Shown here: piece after piece, positions 1-10,687 of the stretch | Layout of the letters: the number at the start of each line of letters is the position of its first letter | How positions within the stretch are numbered: the stretch's first letter is position 1 | NCBI GenBank assembly: GCA_014529385.2 | Contig: CM043960.1 | Coordinates: 118,490,043-118,554,042 of the forward strand | Length of the DNA stretch: 64,000 nt | DNA from: Adiantum capillus-veneris | Taxonomy: Eukaryota; Streptophyta; Polypodiopsida; Polypodiales; Pteridaceae | Direction: 5' to 3' | Program-made: the position numbers and the translations under genes | Notes under the pieces: generated by a model | What the model was told of the DNA's origin: nothing | Databases searched by the model: none | What the model saw: only the letters and a program-made list of their open reading frames with translations

Positions 1-731
1 TGCTACTTTCAAGATGAATTACTTGGGGCTTTTGCATAATTACTTGGGCATACAATTTAAGCAATGTGATGGTGATATTGCCTTGTGTCAAACAAGCTAC
101 GTATAGAAATTACTATGTAAGTTTGGACTTGAGAACCGCAAACCTATTGCTAATCCAATGTTGAAATTGAGTTTTCATGATGCAGGTGATCTTGTTGATG
201 TCCCTCTTTATCATGGTGTTGGATTCCTTTTTTTTGTATGCAATATGAGACCATATATGTAGTTTGTAGTCTCACAGGTTAGCAAATTTATGCATAGCCC
301 TCGATCTAAGCATTGACAGGCTGTCAAGAGGATTTTTCACTACTTGAGTGGCACTTTACATCTTGGCTAGCTTTATCCCAAGAATGGATCATTGCTGCCA
401 AATTTACATGCTTTTTCAGACTCAAATTTGGCTGGTTGTTATGACATAAGAGTGTTCACGACTGCTTTCTATTTCATGCTTGCCAATTAATGCATATCAT
501 GTTGAACAAGAAGCAACTTCCAATTGTGAAGTTGAGTACAGGGTAGTCTTTCACAACTAAGTATAGGGCAGTATTCATAGCTATGATTGAGTGTGTATGG
601 CCAAGACGCCTTATGGCTAATCTGGGTGTTGGATAGGACACTGCCAGTATCATCTACACTCATAGTCAAAGCACATTAGCAGTTGTGAGGAACCAAGTTT
701 TTCATGCTCCTGCAAAGTACATTAAGGTGCA
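1..731 (+). mobile_element. Ty1/copia fragment: end of RT and most of RNase H (outer element)
   Basis: Translated by eye, this stretch gives copia reverse-transcriptase C-terminal and RNase H signatures: a YLGI-like segment near the start, HWQAVKRIFHYLSGTLHLG near 310-365 and SDSNLAGC near 420. It stops just before the last RNase H segment, and that missing segment resumes after the inserted element at 4915. It is a heavily decayed copy with several breaks. The copia assignment is firm; the subfamily is not determined. Confidence 0.75.
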
Positions 732-922
732 TGCAAGGGTGCATGCCATAGTAGCTGGGTGCCGCCCATCTCTGTACACTAACCTTATTCTTTAATACAT
801 AAAGCAATAAGGACCATTGGTGTATTATCAACTATAGCTCCACCCACACAGAGCGTACACTCTCCTGCACACTGCACACTGCACTCTGCACTTGCGGTCT
901 ACACGTATCCACTTGCCTCACA
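732..922 (+). repeat. 5' LTR of copia element
   Basis: This 191-bp segment begins TG and ends CA and matches 4731-4914. Both copies share the block from CGCCCATCTCTGTACAC through TTCTTTAATACATAAAGCA. It is followed 2 bp later by the primer-binding site. Confidence 0.8.
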
Positions 923-924
923 AG

Positions 925-936
925 TGGTATCAGAGC
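925..936 (+). other. Primer-binding site, initiator tRNA-Met type
   Basis: TGGTATCAGAGC, the standard complement of the plant initiator tRNA-Met 3' end, lies 2 bp inside the 5' LTR. Confidence 0.85.
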
Positions 937-1326
937 AGCATGACGACTCTCCCGGGTCCGACGATGGCGCATGCATGAGCATTTTTTTGAGCTAAGGCTC
1001 AAAGCCTTACAGTAGTTGCCTTACAAAAGGGGTTTTTACAAAGAATAGAGGAGCTCGACACTCAGCAAGAAAGTGTTTCTTGGAGCTCTTGAAGCAAATG
1101 GTTGCTGCAATTCTAAGAACCTTGAAGCAACTCTCTCACCACTACAAAAGCGTTTTATTTTCTAGTGCTAAGAGCATTTTTTTGCAACGAGTGCTATAGA
1201 AGCAATCGACATGATGTTGGCAGCTTTTGAAGGTGTGAACGTTAATTTTAATGCTAAGAGCGACTCTGAAGATAACACAATAGGAAGCAAAAGAGGCATC
1301 GTTGGGATTCTTTTTTGCAGCGCTAA

Positions 1327-1366
<40 letters not shown>

Positions 1367-1938
1367 AAAGAGTGAGTGAGAGAGAGAACTTCTCCACGTT
1401 TGTGCATAGAGAGAGAGAGAGAGAGTAGAAACATTACCACACATAGAGTGTGTGGGCTTCTCCAACATCAGCTTCGTCTCTCCGGTTCCAGATATCCGAC
1501 ATCCGCTCTTCGACATCAACACACATACCATGTGTGCACATATGGATTTGATATCGACTCTACTCGATCTTGGTTTTTTGGCATCGACTCTACTCAACCA
1601 CCTTGGGTTTGCAATCAACTCTCTTCAACATCTCTGACATCAATTTTTATGACATCGACATTATTCTTAGACAGATAGAGATTGGATGTATGTCTTTTGT
1701 GGTTTATTGATGCATACACCTGTGGATTTTGACCATGTATTTCCTCCGCGAGACAGGATTTTTCTTGATTAGTGGGAAACGAAGAGTAGCTACTCTTTGT
1801 GCTAGCCGTCTCTCGAGGGACGCATTTTTTTTAGCACATTGCTCAGAGGCGTAGATTCGGCATTGAAATTACATGCGACGTTAGCATTGGAGATCCAATC
1901 GTAGATCGCTTTCTGGTCAAGGGGTAGCAGGTTTTGCA
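937..1938 (+). other. Copia leader and gag interval, no recognisable gag
   Basis: No gag domain is readable here. The interval contains a TG microsatellite (1328-1364) passing into GA repeats up to about 1427, and a repeated ATCGACTCTACTC motif near 1552 and 1583. Open frames across the microsatellite are compositional artefacts. Confidence 0.5.
1328..1364. repeat. TG microsatellite followed by GA repeats
   Basis: A near-perfect dinucleotide run of TG is followed by a purine GA-rich stretch to about 1427. It lies inside the decayed copia leader. Confidence 0.95.
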
Positions 1939-4534
1939 TTGACATTACACGTGGAGTTTGGTCCGCTTGATGCTCTAGGCTATACTATTGTTGTCGGGAA
2001 TGGTTCTTGGATGGTGCATAAGGCAAATTTGGTTGTCATTAAAGGTCACAAATCAAGTTCATTATACTCTTTATATGTCTCTTCAGCCAAAGAGAGTTTT
2101 GTTTATGTAGCCAAGAAGCCTTCCACTGAGTTGTGGCATAGCCGGCTAGACCATATGAACTAACTGTGTTAAACTATTCTGATTTCAATTTATGTTATGG
2201 CAAGCAAACTAGGTAAACTTCCTTGCCATTACATCGAGAGTTAAGAAACCCTCTAAACTTGGTTCATAGTGATTTATGTGGGCCTATGCAGCACAAATCT
2301 CTAGGGGAAGCACTATATTTCCTGACATTATAGATTACTCTACTCGGAAGGTGTGGGTCTACCTCTTGAACGGGAAAGACAAAGTGTTTGCTACATTCCA
2401 AAATTATTAGCCATGGTTGAGAACCAATCTGGTAGAAAGCTCAAAGATTTTTGAAATGACAATGGTGGAGAGTATGTGTCCACACAATTCAAGAATTTCT
2501 ATGGCAAACGAGGGATTCAGTGATAGTTTACTACACTGCACTAACACCTGCTCAAAATGGCATCACTAAGCGTATGAATCACACGATTCAAGAAAGAGTC
2601 ACAACCATGTTATCTATGGCGAGTTACCTCTTGAGTTTTGGGGAGAGGCTGTTATGAAAGCTATACACATCATAAATAGATTTCCTAGTACTCCGTTAAG
2701 ATTCCGCAGGAGATGTGGATTGGCAAGAAGACAACTTATGATAGATTACGTGTTTTTAGGTGTGAAGCAGTCTCACACATTTCCAAAGAACTTTGCAAGA
2801 AGCTAGATCCCAAGTCACACAAGTGCATCTTCATTGGTTATGGTGTAGATGGAGAGATGGGATATTGTATCTAGCATTTGGAATCTAGAAAGGTTATTTG
2901 CAGCTCACAAGTGATATTCAACGAGTCTAAAATGCATAGACAGCCTATGAAAGAGGTCAAATATTGGAAAGTCAAATTTGACAATGTAACCTCCCCAAAT
3001 TTGGAAAAACCAATTCAGTCTACTGGTGATGTTCCTACCACTAGTGGTGCTCCAGAGAGACTGGAATCAAGTAGTCAGGCAGTGAGGAGATCTATGCATG
3101 TATCTCGTGCCCCTGGGCGGTTTGAGCCAGGATTAGACTATGTGTTAGTCACTAACTGTGATGAGCCCACTTGTTACAAAGAAGCTATTCAAATGGAAGA
3201 TAGAGTAAAGTGGGAGTAGGCTATGCAATCTAAGTATAACTTAAGTTTAGCCAATGAAACTTGGGGATTGACAGAGTTACCAGAGGGCGCATAGGCATTG
3301 CCTTGCAAATGGGTGTACAAAAAGAAGTACACAACAGAAGATCCCTTTTGACGAGGATTTTTCTCCAGTAGTGAAGATGAATACACTATGTCTTATGCTT
3401 GGTTTAGTAGCCATTGAGGACATGGAATTGGTCCAAATGGATGTGAAGACGGCATTTCTTCACAGGCATCTTGAAGAAGGTGTCTACATGAAGCAGCTAG
3501 AAGGTTTTGAGATCAAGCTTGAAAAGCCAACAAGGGCAGAATTGGTGTGTAGACTCAAGAAAGCTTTGTATGGTTTAAAGCAAGGTTCAAGACAATCATA
3601 CATCAATTTTGATAAGTACAATCAATCCCAAGGTTATGTACGGAGCCAAGAGGATCACTCCTTATAGACGAGGATGTTGAACGATGGTTCCCTCATCATT
3701 CTCATCTTGTACGTGGATGATATGCTTATAGCCGAGAAATCAAAAGATGAGATTGCACTTCTCAAGGATGCCTTAAGCAGGATGTTTGCCATGGAGGATT
3801 TGGGTGATGCACATTATTTTATTGGTATGCGTATCAAGAGAGATTGTAAGCGTGGAATACTTTAACTATCACAGGATGAGTATATTCACAGGTCTTGCAA
3901 CGTTTTAACATGAAAGGGGGGAAATCATTCAGTACCCCAATGGATGCATATGTACAACTTAGCAAGAAAGATTGTCCCAAATTGGATGTTGAAAAGGTAG
4001 AGATGGAAAAGGTGCCATGTTCTTCAACACTTGGAAGTCTCATGTTCGCCATGGTTAGCACGGACCAGATATTGCATTTGCAGTGGGAGTGGTCAGTAGG
4101 TATATAGAAATCAGGGCAAAAAGAATTGGGAAGCAGTGAAACATACCTTGAGATACATCAAGGGTCCCAACAAGTGCTTACGCTTTGGGAACAGTGATGT
4201 ATCCATAGTTGGATACATTGATTCGGATTATACGGGTTGTGTGGACACTAGGAGATCCAAATCTAGCTACGTTTTCTTGTTTGCTAGAGCGGCAGGCTCT
4301 TGGAGATCATGTCTCCAAAATTGCACTTCATCTTCCACCACTGAGGCTGAGTATGTTGAAGTTTCTAGTGCTAGCAAGGAAGCTGTATGGATATCTCGGT
4401 TAGTGGGAGATCTTGGTGTACACCAGATTCCAGTGTTACATTATGACGGTAAGAGTGCAATTTTGTTAGCAAAGAACCCTGTGTTTCATTCCAAGTTAAA
4501 ACACTTCAAGGTTAGGTATCATGTGATACATTAA
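1939..4534 (+). pseudogene. Copia pol region (GAG-pre-integrase, integrase, RT, RNase H), broken
   Basis: Residues ending in ELWHSRLDHMN near 2130-2160 are the GAG-pre-integrase zinc motif. Integrase-like text follows to about 2870. RT begins near 3370, with WSQMDVKTAFLHG-like and LYVDDMLIA motifs; the YVDD catalytic box is near 3710. RNase H runs from about 4136 to 4534, with TEAEYVEVSSASKEAVW and the HSKLKHFKVRYH end. The domain order is diagnostic of Ty1/copia. The region is broken many times and cannot encode a product. Confidence 0.85.
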
Positions 4535-4718
4535 ATTTTGGCTAGCCGACACATTGACTTAGCCAAAGTTCACATGGATGACAACCCTCTTGCGAAGAGC
4601 TTAGCTACAAAGCGGTTTGCACATTGCATTGAGATGATAGGCATAGGATGAAGCATCATGATGCTTCACATTTGTACATGTTTGTACTAACATAGGCTAC
4701 TTGGGCCACTATGGCCTT

Positions 4719-4730
4719 CAAGTGGGAGAT
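4719..4730 (+). other. Polypurine tract of copia element
   Basis: CAAGTGGGAGAT directly abuts the 3' LTR, the usual form for plant copia elements. Confidence 0.8.
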
Positions 4731-4914
4731 TGTGAGGGTGCATACCATATTGGCCGAGCGGCGGGCACCGCCCATCTCTGTACACTAACCTTATTCTTTA
4801 ATACATAAAGCAGTAAGAAGCAGTGGTGTATTATCCACTATAGATCCACCCACACAGAGCATACACTCTCCTGCACACTGCACTCGTGCTCCGAACGCAT
4901 CGGCTCGCCTCACA
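4731..4914 (+). repeat. 3' LTR of copia element
   Basis: TG...CA segment matching 732-922, 184 bp long. By eye the two copies differ at well over ten percent of positions in their outer parts, so the element is old. Confidence 0.8.
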
Positions 4915-5062
4915 CTGCGTTATCTCTATGTCAGAGAGAGACTCTCAGCAGGAGGAAAGATCAGCTTGACTTATGTGCCAACACATGACAACTTGTAAAT
5001 TTATTAAAAAATGCATTGCCTGGTGAGAAGTTCGAAGCTTTCTGCAAAGCTTTGGGATTACT
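4915..5062 (+). mobile_element. Last part of the outer copia RNase H domain
   Basis: Directly after the inner 3' LTR the translation gives YLYVRERLSAGGKISLTYVP and then NALPGEKFEAFCKALGL-like text, the conserved end of copia RNase H. It matches what the fragment ending at 731 lacks. This marks the insertion point of the inner element. Confidence 0.8.
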
Positions 5063-5345
5063 CCTCTTTGTGGATTGATCATGTCCTCAGGGCATGGCAC
5101 TTACTTATACACTATGTGCCAACTCTCATTCACCGCATCACTCCTAGGGGAGCTATGTTACCATATAGGAAGTAGTGACGTGTGTGAACACACTTATGAT
5201 CACCGGGCATTTTTTCCATCACTAAACCCCCCCGTGCATTGTATATACGCCCATCATTCTAGGGCTAACTTATCTTTCCAATGTGCATTAAGCAATATAC
5301 TCTCTGTTGTGTGCCTTGAACTTCTTCATCTTCTCCAAGTTGTGT
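5063..5345 (+). repeat. Possible 3' LTR of the outer copia
   Basis: A purine stretch CTAGGGGAGC near 5144-5153 is followed by TGTTACCATATAGG at about 5156, which looks like a polypurine tract and LTR start just downstream of copia RNase H. The right end is unclear and no second copy lies in the window. Confidence 0.35.
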
Positions 5346-5399
5346 GTGTTTCCCTGCAACCCTAATTCCAACAAATTCCAAACCAAAACCGAGATTACC

Positions 5400-5870
5400 C
5401 TCTTGTCTTCCCTATTAATTGCCCTTCTTCACCTCGGAGCTAGAGAAAAACTTGATTCTATTAATCTTGTTGATCTTCAACTTCAGATCCAAGAATTTTG
5501 AACTCACAAACTTTGCCCTTCTTCCCTTTTGTCACCACACATGAGAGAGAAAGAGTGCAAAGATTTTCCCCTTTTCTCAAGCTTCCTCTACTTCTTCTTC
5601 AACCCTTCTTCTCCTTGAGCTCCTTCGCCATCCTCAAGAGCAAAACGAGAACAAGATAGAGGTCTTCGTCATCCTCTTGAGAGAGTAAGTGAGAGGACTC
5701 TTCCCTTAAGCTTCTTCACCACTCAAGAGATCGAGAATGAGAGAGATTATCTTTGCCCTTCTTTCTCTTCACCTTCACAAAAGAAATCAAGAGAGTGAGT
5801 GAGAGAAAAAAGTCTACCCTTTTTAAGCTTATCTTCGACCCTTCTTCTCCCCCCCCCCCCCCCTTGAGAG
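5400..5870. repeat. Degenerate pyrimidine-rich repeats with a 15-C tract
   Basis: CTTCTTC-rich text is repeated in imperfect units (about 5545-5690, 5690-5750, 5755-5870). Each contains an AGTGAGAG-like purine block, an AAGCTT site and ACCCTTCTTCTCC. A run of 15 C lies at 5849-5863. The open frames here are of low complexity and I do not call a gene. Confidence 0.6.
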
Positions 5871-7500
5871 GTCTTCCCCGTCTTATTTATTCCATGCTCA
5901 TTTCTATTTATTCCCCGTCTTACTATGGGTGGCAGCTCCATCAGACATCATTGCCACTAGGCCTCTAAGGCATGTGCATGCATAGCCATTACGTAGACGA
6001 CCATAGCTGGCGAGCTCCTTTGTGAGCTCGTGGGTGAGGGAGGGGGATACCCCTTTGGATGCTTATGAGGGGGGTAGCCCTCTATTACCTATGTATGCGT
6101 CTCTTCTCTACATTTTCACAATATGGGACTAAAACCGACACATGGTAGCACCAGGGAGTCCTCCCCCCTTGAGCTTATAAAAACCCAAAAAATGACCACA
6201 AAATGATTTATTGGCCATAGTTGATCAAATTATCTCAAATTCCTTCTCATAAATTCTCGGTTAATGTCCGATCTTGTCAGCCACTTCCAAACATCCATTT
6301 TGGTCCGCAAGACTACAAATGTTCCCACCCTCTCATTGCTTCTCCCCATCGTGACGGAATTTGAAAACCGCAAAGCCTATTCAAATTGAGCATAACTTGA
6401 GCAAATGGAATCCATTTTGAGCGCCGTAAAAGCATACTTCGAAGCTCACATTAGAGGCTATCAAGCAAAAGCCTTGCGAACCGAAATCGACTTCGAGTGC
6501 ACACATTCCAAAGCTGGCCCAAAAATTGCAACTTGACCCCCAAAAAATCTCAAAATGGTCACAACTTCCCTGTCCGAAATTCAACTAGTGAGCCATAAGA
6601 CAGACTTAAAGAGCACTTAAAGCACTACATAATCACTTTTGTAACTTGCACTTTGGCAACATCTGACATTGACATTCCGATCCACAAGCATTAAAAGAAA
6701 ACACATAGTGGGCTAAAAATCCACATTTGGCATGCATATTTGTTACTCTTGCATGCAACCGTGCCTCATCACTACACAAATAGAACATGCACATCAAGCA
6801 AGTATAACTTCCTATCCCTTTTTGGCATGCCCCAAAGGGGTGAGGCCTTCCTTTTTGCTAATGAAAAAGGGAGGCTTATGTTTTAAAAAAGCGCAATTTC
6901 TTGATTGTTTAATAAGATCTATTCATTACAAAGATAATAATTAAGTGGATGCTTTCAAATCATTGTGGGTTTTTTTGAAATCGAGTATCCTCTACTACCT
7001 CCTACTGGCTCTCTAGTTACATCTCATCAAGAGGAGTCATCCTCTTTTTGAGATTCCTCATAACCTCTTTCTCGACATGTCAAGGAGCAAAGCACCACGT
7101 CGGGGCTACTAGCCACACTCTACGCTCAGTACATCCCTTGGCCTTGGCATTCGCCTACACAACGCTCCTAACCCCCTTCATCACGCTCACAGAAAGTTGG
7201 CCTCCCCATCGATGGGTGTGGCCTGTATGCCATCTGGTCTTGCCCCCTCCACTCAACCAATGCATTACAAAAAGGCCTGCGTTGACTGATGTCCCTCCAA
7301 AAATTTGCCTCACGATATCTGTTTTCCTCTCATGTTGTCTAGTCCCACCTCCCCAACTCCACCATTGCACATGCCTCGGCACGCCTAGCAAGCTATGACT
7401 CCACAAACAACACAACACAACAGAGAGAGACTGGGGCTAGAGCCGTATCGGGTAGAGAGAGACTGTGGCTAGAGTCGTATCGCAAGTACCCCCACTCGGC
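5871..7500. other. No gene seen; probable old repeat DNA
   Basis: I see no domain-bearing frame. Text such as GGGACTAAAACCGACACATG and the C-rich stretch near 6160 resembles plant LTR or leader DNA, but no second copy lies in this window, so I leave it unassigned. Confidence 0.4.
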
Positions 7501-7502
7501 TA

Positions 7503-7546
<44 letters not shown>

Positions 7547-7549
7547 ACA
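7503..7549. repeat. Compound TC/AC microsatellite
   Basis: A (TC)n run is followed without interruption by (AC)n. Confidence 0.95.
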
Positions 7550-7811
7550 GGCAAGGATTACTTTAGGTAGTCATGAAAAAAATTATCTTCGGAATGTGTG
7601 TCGTAAATGGCACCCAATGCCCACTCACTAGTTCCTCTCCTCGACACTTCATAAGAACTTTTGAAACGTTTTCTATATATTAAAAAGAAAAGAAATTTCT
7701 ATATTCTTTTCTAGATTGATATAATCAAAACTAGAAAAAGTGCAATGTAGAGAAAATGGAACATTTCCTAGGTAGTGTATCTAGGAAATTAGAAGAGGCT
7801 TTCATTGGAAC

Positions 7812-7985
7812 TTTTACATATAGAAAATTAGATAGACGTCCATAAAAACTTGCTATATAGAAAATTGGAGGGACGTCCTACAAAATTTTACATATAGAAA
7901 ATTAGACTGACGTCCATAAAAAATTGCTATATAGAAAATTGGAGGGACATCCTACAAAATTTTACATATAGAAAATTGATTGGAC
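7812..7985. repeat. Tandem repeat, 74-bp unit, about 2.3 copies
   Basis: TTTTACATATAGAAAATT recurs at 7812, 7886 and 7960, exactly 74 bp apart. Each unit also contains GACGTCC and TATATAGAAAATTGGAGGGA. Related TAGAAAAT and TAGGAAATT words continue to about 7690. The position just beyond the accessory gene fits the subterminal repeats of a DNA transposon. Confidence 0.85.
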
Positions 7986-8460
7986 ATTTGAATTTATTTT
8001 TTACAAAAATAAACAAATTGATTGATCTATAGATATATATTAATCATTTTTTAGCCTTTAAACCGACCAATCTATTATCTTTGCTTCATTTTTGGATGAT
8101 CCACTATAACACACATTACACTAATCAATAAACTAACAACTTTGAATAAAAGAAGATCAAGTATTTTATAACATTTCTATCACATAAAAGTTAACAATAA
8201 AACTACTCATAATCAAGTGGATTTCTCTTGAAACTCTTGTCAAACCTATGATTTAAAGTGACTACATTTAAACATTGAACTTTATTCTCTTTGCAAATAA
8301 AAAATAACATCATCATCTCAAAAGAGATAATCAATTGATTCTAAAACAATAAAATGTTCAATCACCAAACGAATGACAAATAACATGAAAATATGATGCT
8401 CAACATGGTCTGTTCTGCACTTGAGCCCTTACATAAGAACAACTTTCACTTCATCAAAAG
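7986..8460. other. AT-rich 3' flank of the spliced gene
   Basis: AT-rich sequence without coding signal lies between the repeat array and the stop codon of the minus-strand spliced gene. It probably contains that gene's 3' untranslated region. Confidence 0.4.
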
Positions 8461-8682
8461 TCAACTCATGATGATAACCCTCCCACTATCAACCAACCAC
8501 CTCACCAAATTCACTCTCATTCCCTCCAAACTTAAACCTCTCTTTTGCTCAAAAAATGAGCTCTCCTCCCTTTTAATCTTGTAGTAACTAGCTTTTAAAA
8601 CTAGATAGATGTCATCAATTGTCTGCAGATCAAAGTATTTAAGGAGAATAGTATGCTCCTCCTCCACATTTAAAGATGAAGC
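8461..8682 (-). CDS. Terminal exon of the many-exon gene (74 codons)
   Basis: The acceptor TATGTAG precedes a frame beginning ASSLNVEEEHTILLKYFDL and running open to the TGA at 8461-8463. Its middle, DDIYLVLKASYYKIKREESS, is a charged, probably helical stretch. This is the best-supported exon of the gene. Confidence 0.55.
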   Translation of the reverse strand, partial: ASSLNVEEEHTILLKYFDLQTIDDIYLVLKASYYKIKREESSFFEQKRGLSLEGMRVNLVRWLVDSGRVIIMS

Positions 8683-10445
8683 CTACATAAACATATAACT
8701 TACTACTATAAACAAAGGGTTTTATGAAAACACATTTTATATGTATGATAACAAAAGAACTAAATATAAAAAAGATGAGAATTACTTCATCAAAATTTGG
8801 AACATACACATTCGATATGTCACCTGCAATGCATTTCTCATCCTAAAAATTTTAACAAAAAGAGCTTAATATTAAGTGATTTGGATTATTGCTTACACAT
8901 GTAAATTAACTTTTAACACTACCTTTGTTTTCTTTTTCTTGGAAGATTATTTTCCAAGCTTAGTAGCAAGAGACTCTTTAAGCTTTGCACTAATCTGTTA
9001 AATATCCCACGAACAAAATATGTAATCTTCTTGAAGAACTTTAACAAAAACTATGCACCTTATTACATTGAGTACAAGTGATCAAAGAAAGAATATTTAA
9101 AACTTTATTGAAGTAGAGATTGTCACCTTTCTCTCTCTAGTACTTTTTTGTGAAGCCTTGTGATTATTTGCTTGACATGATGATGAAACAGAATCTACAG
9201 TCTCATATCCCAACTAACGTTAAAAAAATATAAAACATATATAAGCATCTTTATGTGTAAAAACAAAACACATATGCCATTAGTGGCATTACCGTCAATG
9301 GCATGTCACTCAAAAGACTTTCTTTTTGCTCTGGAATGGCTTTGACTCTTTTTACATTGCCATTTGATAACAATGCTCCAAAAGACAAAAAAGATCCATC
9401 CACATTATCTAAATTGAGGTCTTCAAACTAAAATTCCTATAGAAGACAAAAAAAAGTACACAATTTTTTTTTTAATGATCGTTTACTTTTTATGTATCGA
9501 TATTACTTGAGAAAAACATATACCTGTTCCTGCAATGAAGATTTGAAACTTTCGGTTTTCTTTCACATAGAGAAAAAATCTTGTCTCTATAATGGATAAA
9601 ACATTTCATAAGACTTCAATTTTAAACTTAGGAACATGAAAGTACTAAATTTTGTTCATAATTCTTGTAAAGAAAATCAATTCATGAAGTTATGAAAAGA
9701 CTCACCATTTTCAATGAACCAATTAATCTCGATGTGCCATCAACTTGATTTTGTATCGCCAATGGCATACAATCCACATAAGTCTCCTCTCCCACATCAT
9801 AGCATAATTTAGTGTTTACATCTACTAGCTCAATGCTAGACACCTATACAAACGCATAAGTAAGTAAACACATGGCATATACATTTAACATAAGAAAGAA
9901 AGGTCAAAATATAAGTATAACCTCTATGGTTGAACCTTTCAAAGCAATAGTACCACCATTTTCTTTTTTTTGCGGTGCCATGTGCCTTGAAAAGTAAGAT
10001 GAGTTTAGTTCATTTCTTTCATAAGGCCCCTATGAAGCCAAATATCTTTATGCTTACAAAATATATACACACTTACATCATTTATAGTCTTCTTCTTATC
10101 ATATTTTCGTTGCAATTGAGCATAGGTCAGCACAAACTAATAAATATTGTCTCCTCCCATTGGTAGGTTGCCTTGCCAAATCCAAACTTCAAAGGTATTA
10201 ATTCATCGATCTTGGTTGAAATAAGATTGTGAATTTTCTTTTGCTCAAGGCGATTGTGGCACAAATTGTCCACAAAAGGATAGTTCTTAAACCATCCTCT
10301 AACCATCCTATAGTTGTTTAAGAGCCCTCTATGTTGCTCGTCGAAATACATTCTTTCCATACATTCTATTTGGCTCTCTTAACTTTGGTTCGGGTGGGCA
10401 AAAGATGTCGTCGAATGAAGGGATAGGGACATCATTCTCAGCCAT
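8461..10445 (-). CDS. Many-exon gene of unknown function, probable second gene of the Tnp2 transposon
   Basis: Exons are inferred from consensus splice sites and open frame: 9922-9985, 9706-9843, 9524-9559, 9293-9427, 9127-9213, 8923-8994, 8786-8842 and the terminal 8461-8682 (ends VRWLVDSGRVIIMS, stop). N-terminal coding lies in 10010-10445 (M-A-E-N-D-V-P start at 10443-10445, then a frame ending near 10130), but its exact splicing is unclear. The last seven exons are each a multiple of three and read in phase 0. Introns are 79-146 bp, with GT donors and AG acceptors such as ATTTTAG and TATGTAG. Exon 8923-8994 has one in-frame stop in phase 0, so this copy may be decayed or use another acceptor. 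The protein is hydrophilic, with Lys-rich patches and no domain I recognise. The link to the transposase is inferred from orientation and position. Confidence 0.5.
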
Positions 10446-10687
10446 CTAAGCTATGAATTCAGAAAAAAATTGACACCACTTAAATACTATTAAAAAGACA
10501 TCTAAGCTTTGTGATAAATAAAAGTATAATATAAATACAAATTAAAAAATTGACACCACTTTAAACTTTTAATAAAATAACATGTCTCTAAAATTATTCA
10601 TGAAAATTGAAAAAAAGCAATATAAATGCATAGCTTCTACATAGAGCAAGAGATAAATAATATCCATTTTGATGCATATCATGCCTG

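Larger units (their letters stand above)
732..4914 (+). mobile_element. Ty1/copia LTR retrotransposon, old, inserted in another copia
   Basis: The element is bounded by short LTRs (732-922 and 4731-4914). It carries an initiator-Met primer site, a polypurine tract and a pol region in the order GAG-pre-integrase, integrase, RT, RNase H, which is the copia order. The LTRs are visibly diverged, so the insertion is old. It is broken in many places. No clean target duplication remains: the flanking 5-mers GTGCA and CTGCG are only weakly alike. The DNA on both sides belongs to one copia RNase H domain, which proves nesting. Confidence 0.85.

Noticed and set aside
1139-1200. CACTACAAAAGCG and TCTAGTGC as possible CACTA transposon ends
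   Set aside because: They lie in the leader of the old copia, with no matching terminal inverted repeat or 3-bp duplication within range. They are not the ends of the 7.7-22.7 kb transposon.
1142-1678. Overlapping open frames of 60-158 codons across the TG/GA microsatellite on both strands
   Set aside because: Translations are His-Thr, Ser-Leu or Arg-Glu repeats made by the dinucleotide run, with no domain or splice support.
7048-7418. Opposed frames of 116 and 87 codons near 7.1-7.4 kb
   Set aside because: Both strands are open because of composition. No recognisable motif or splice context.
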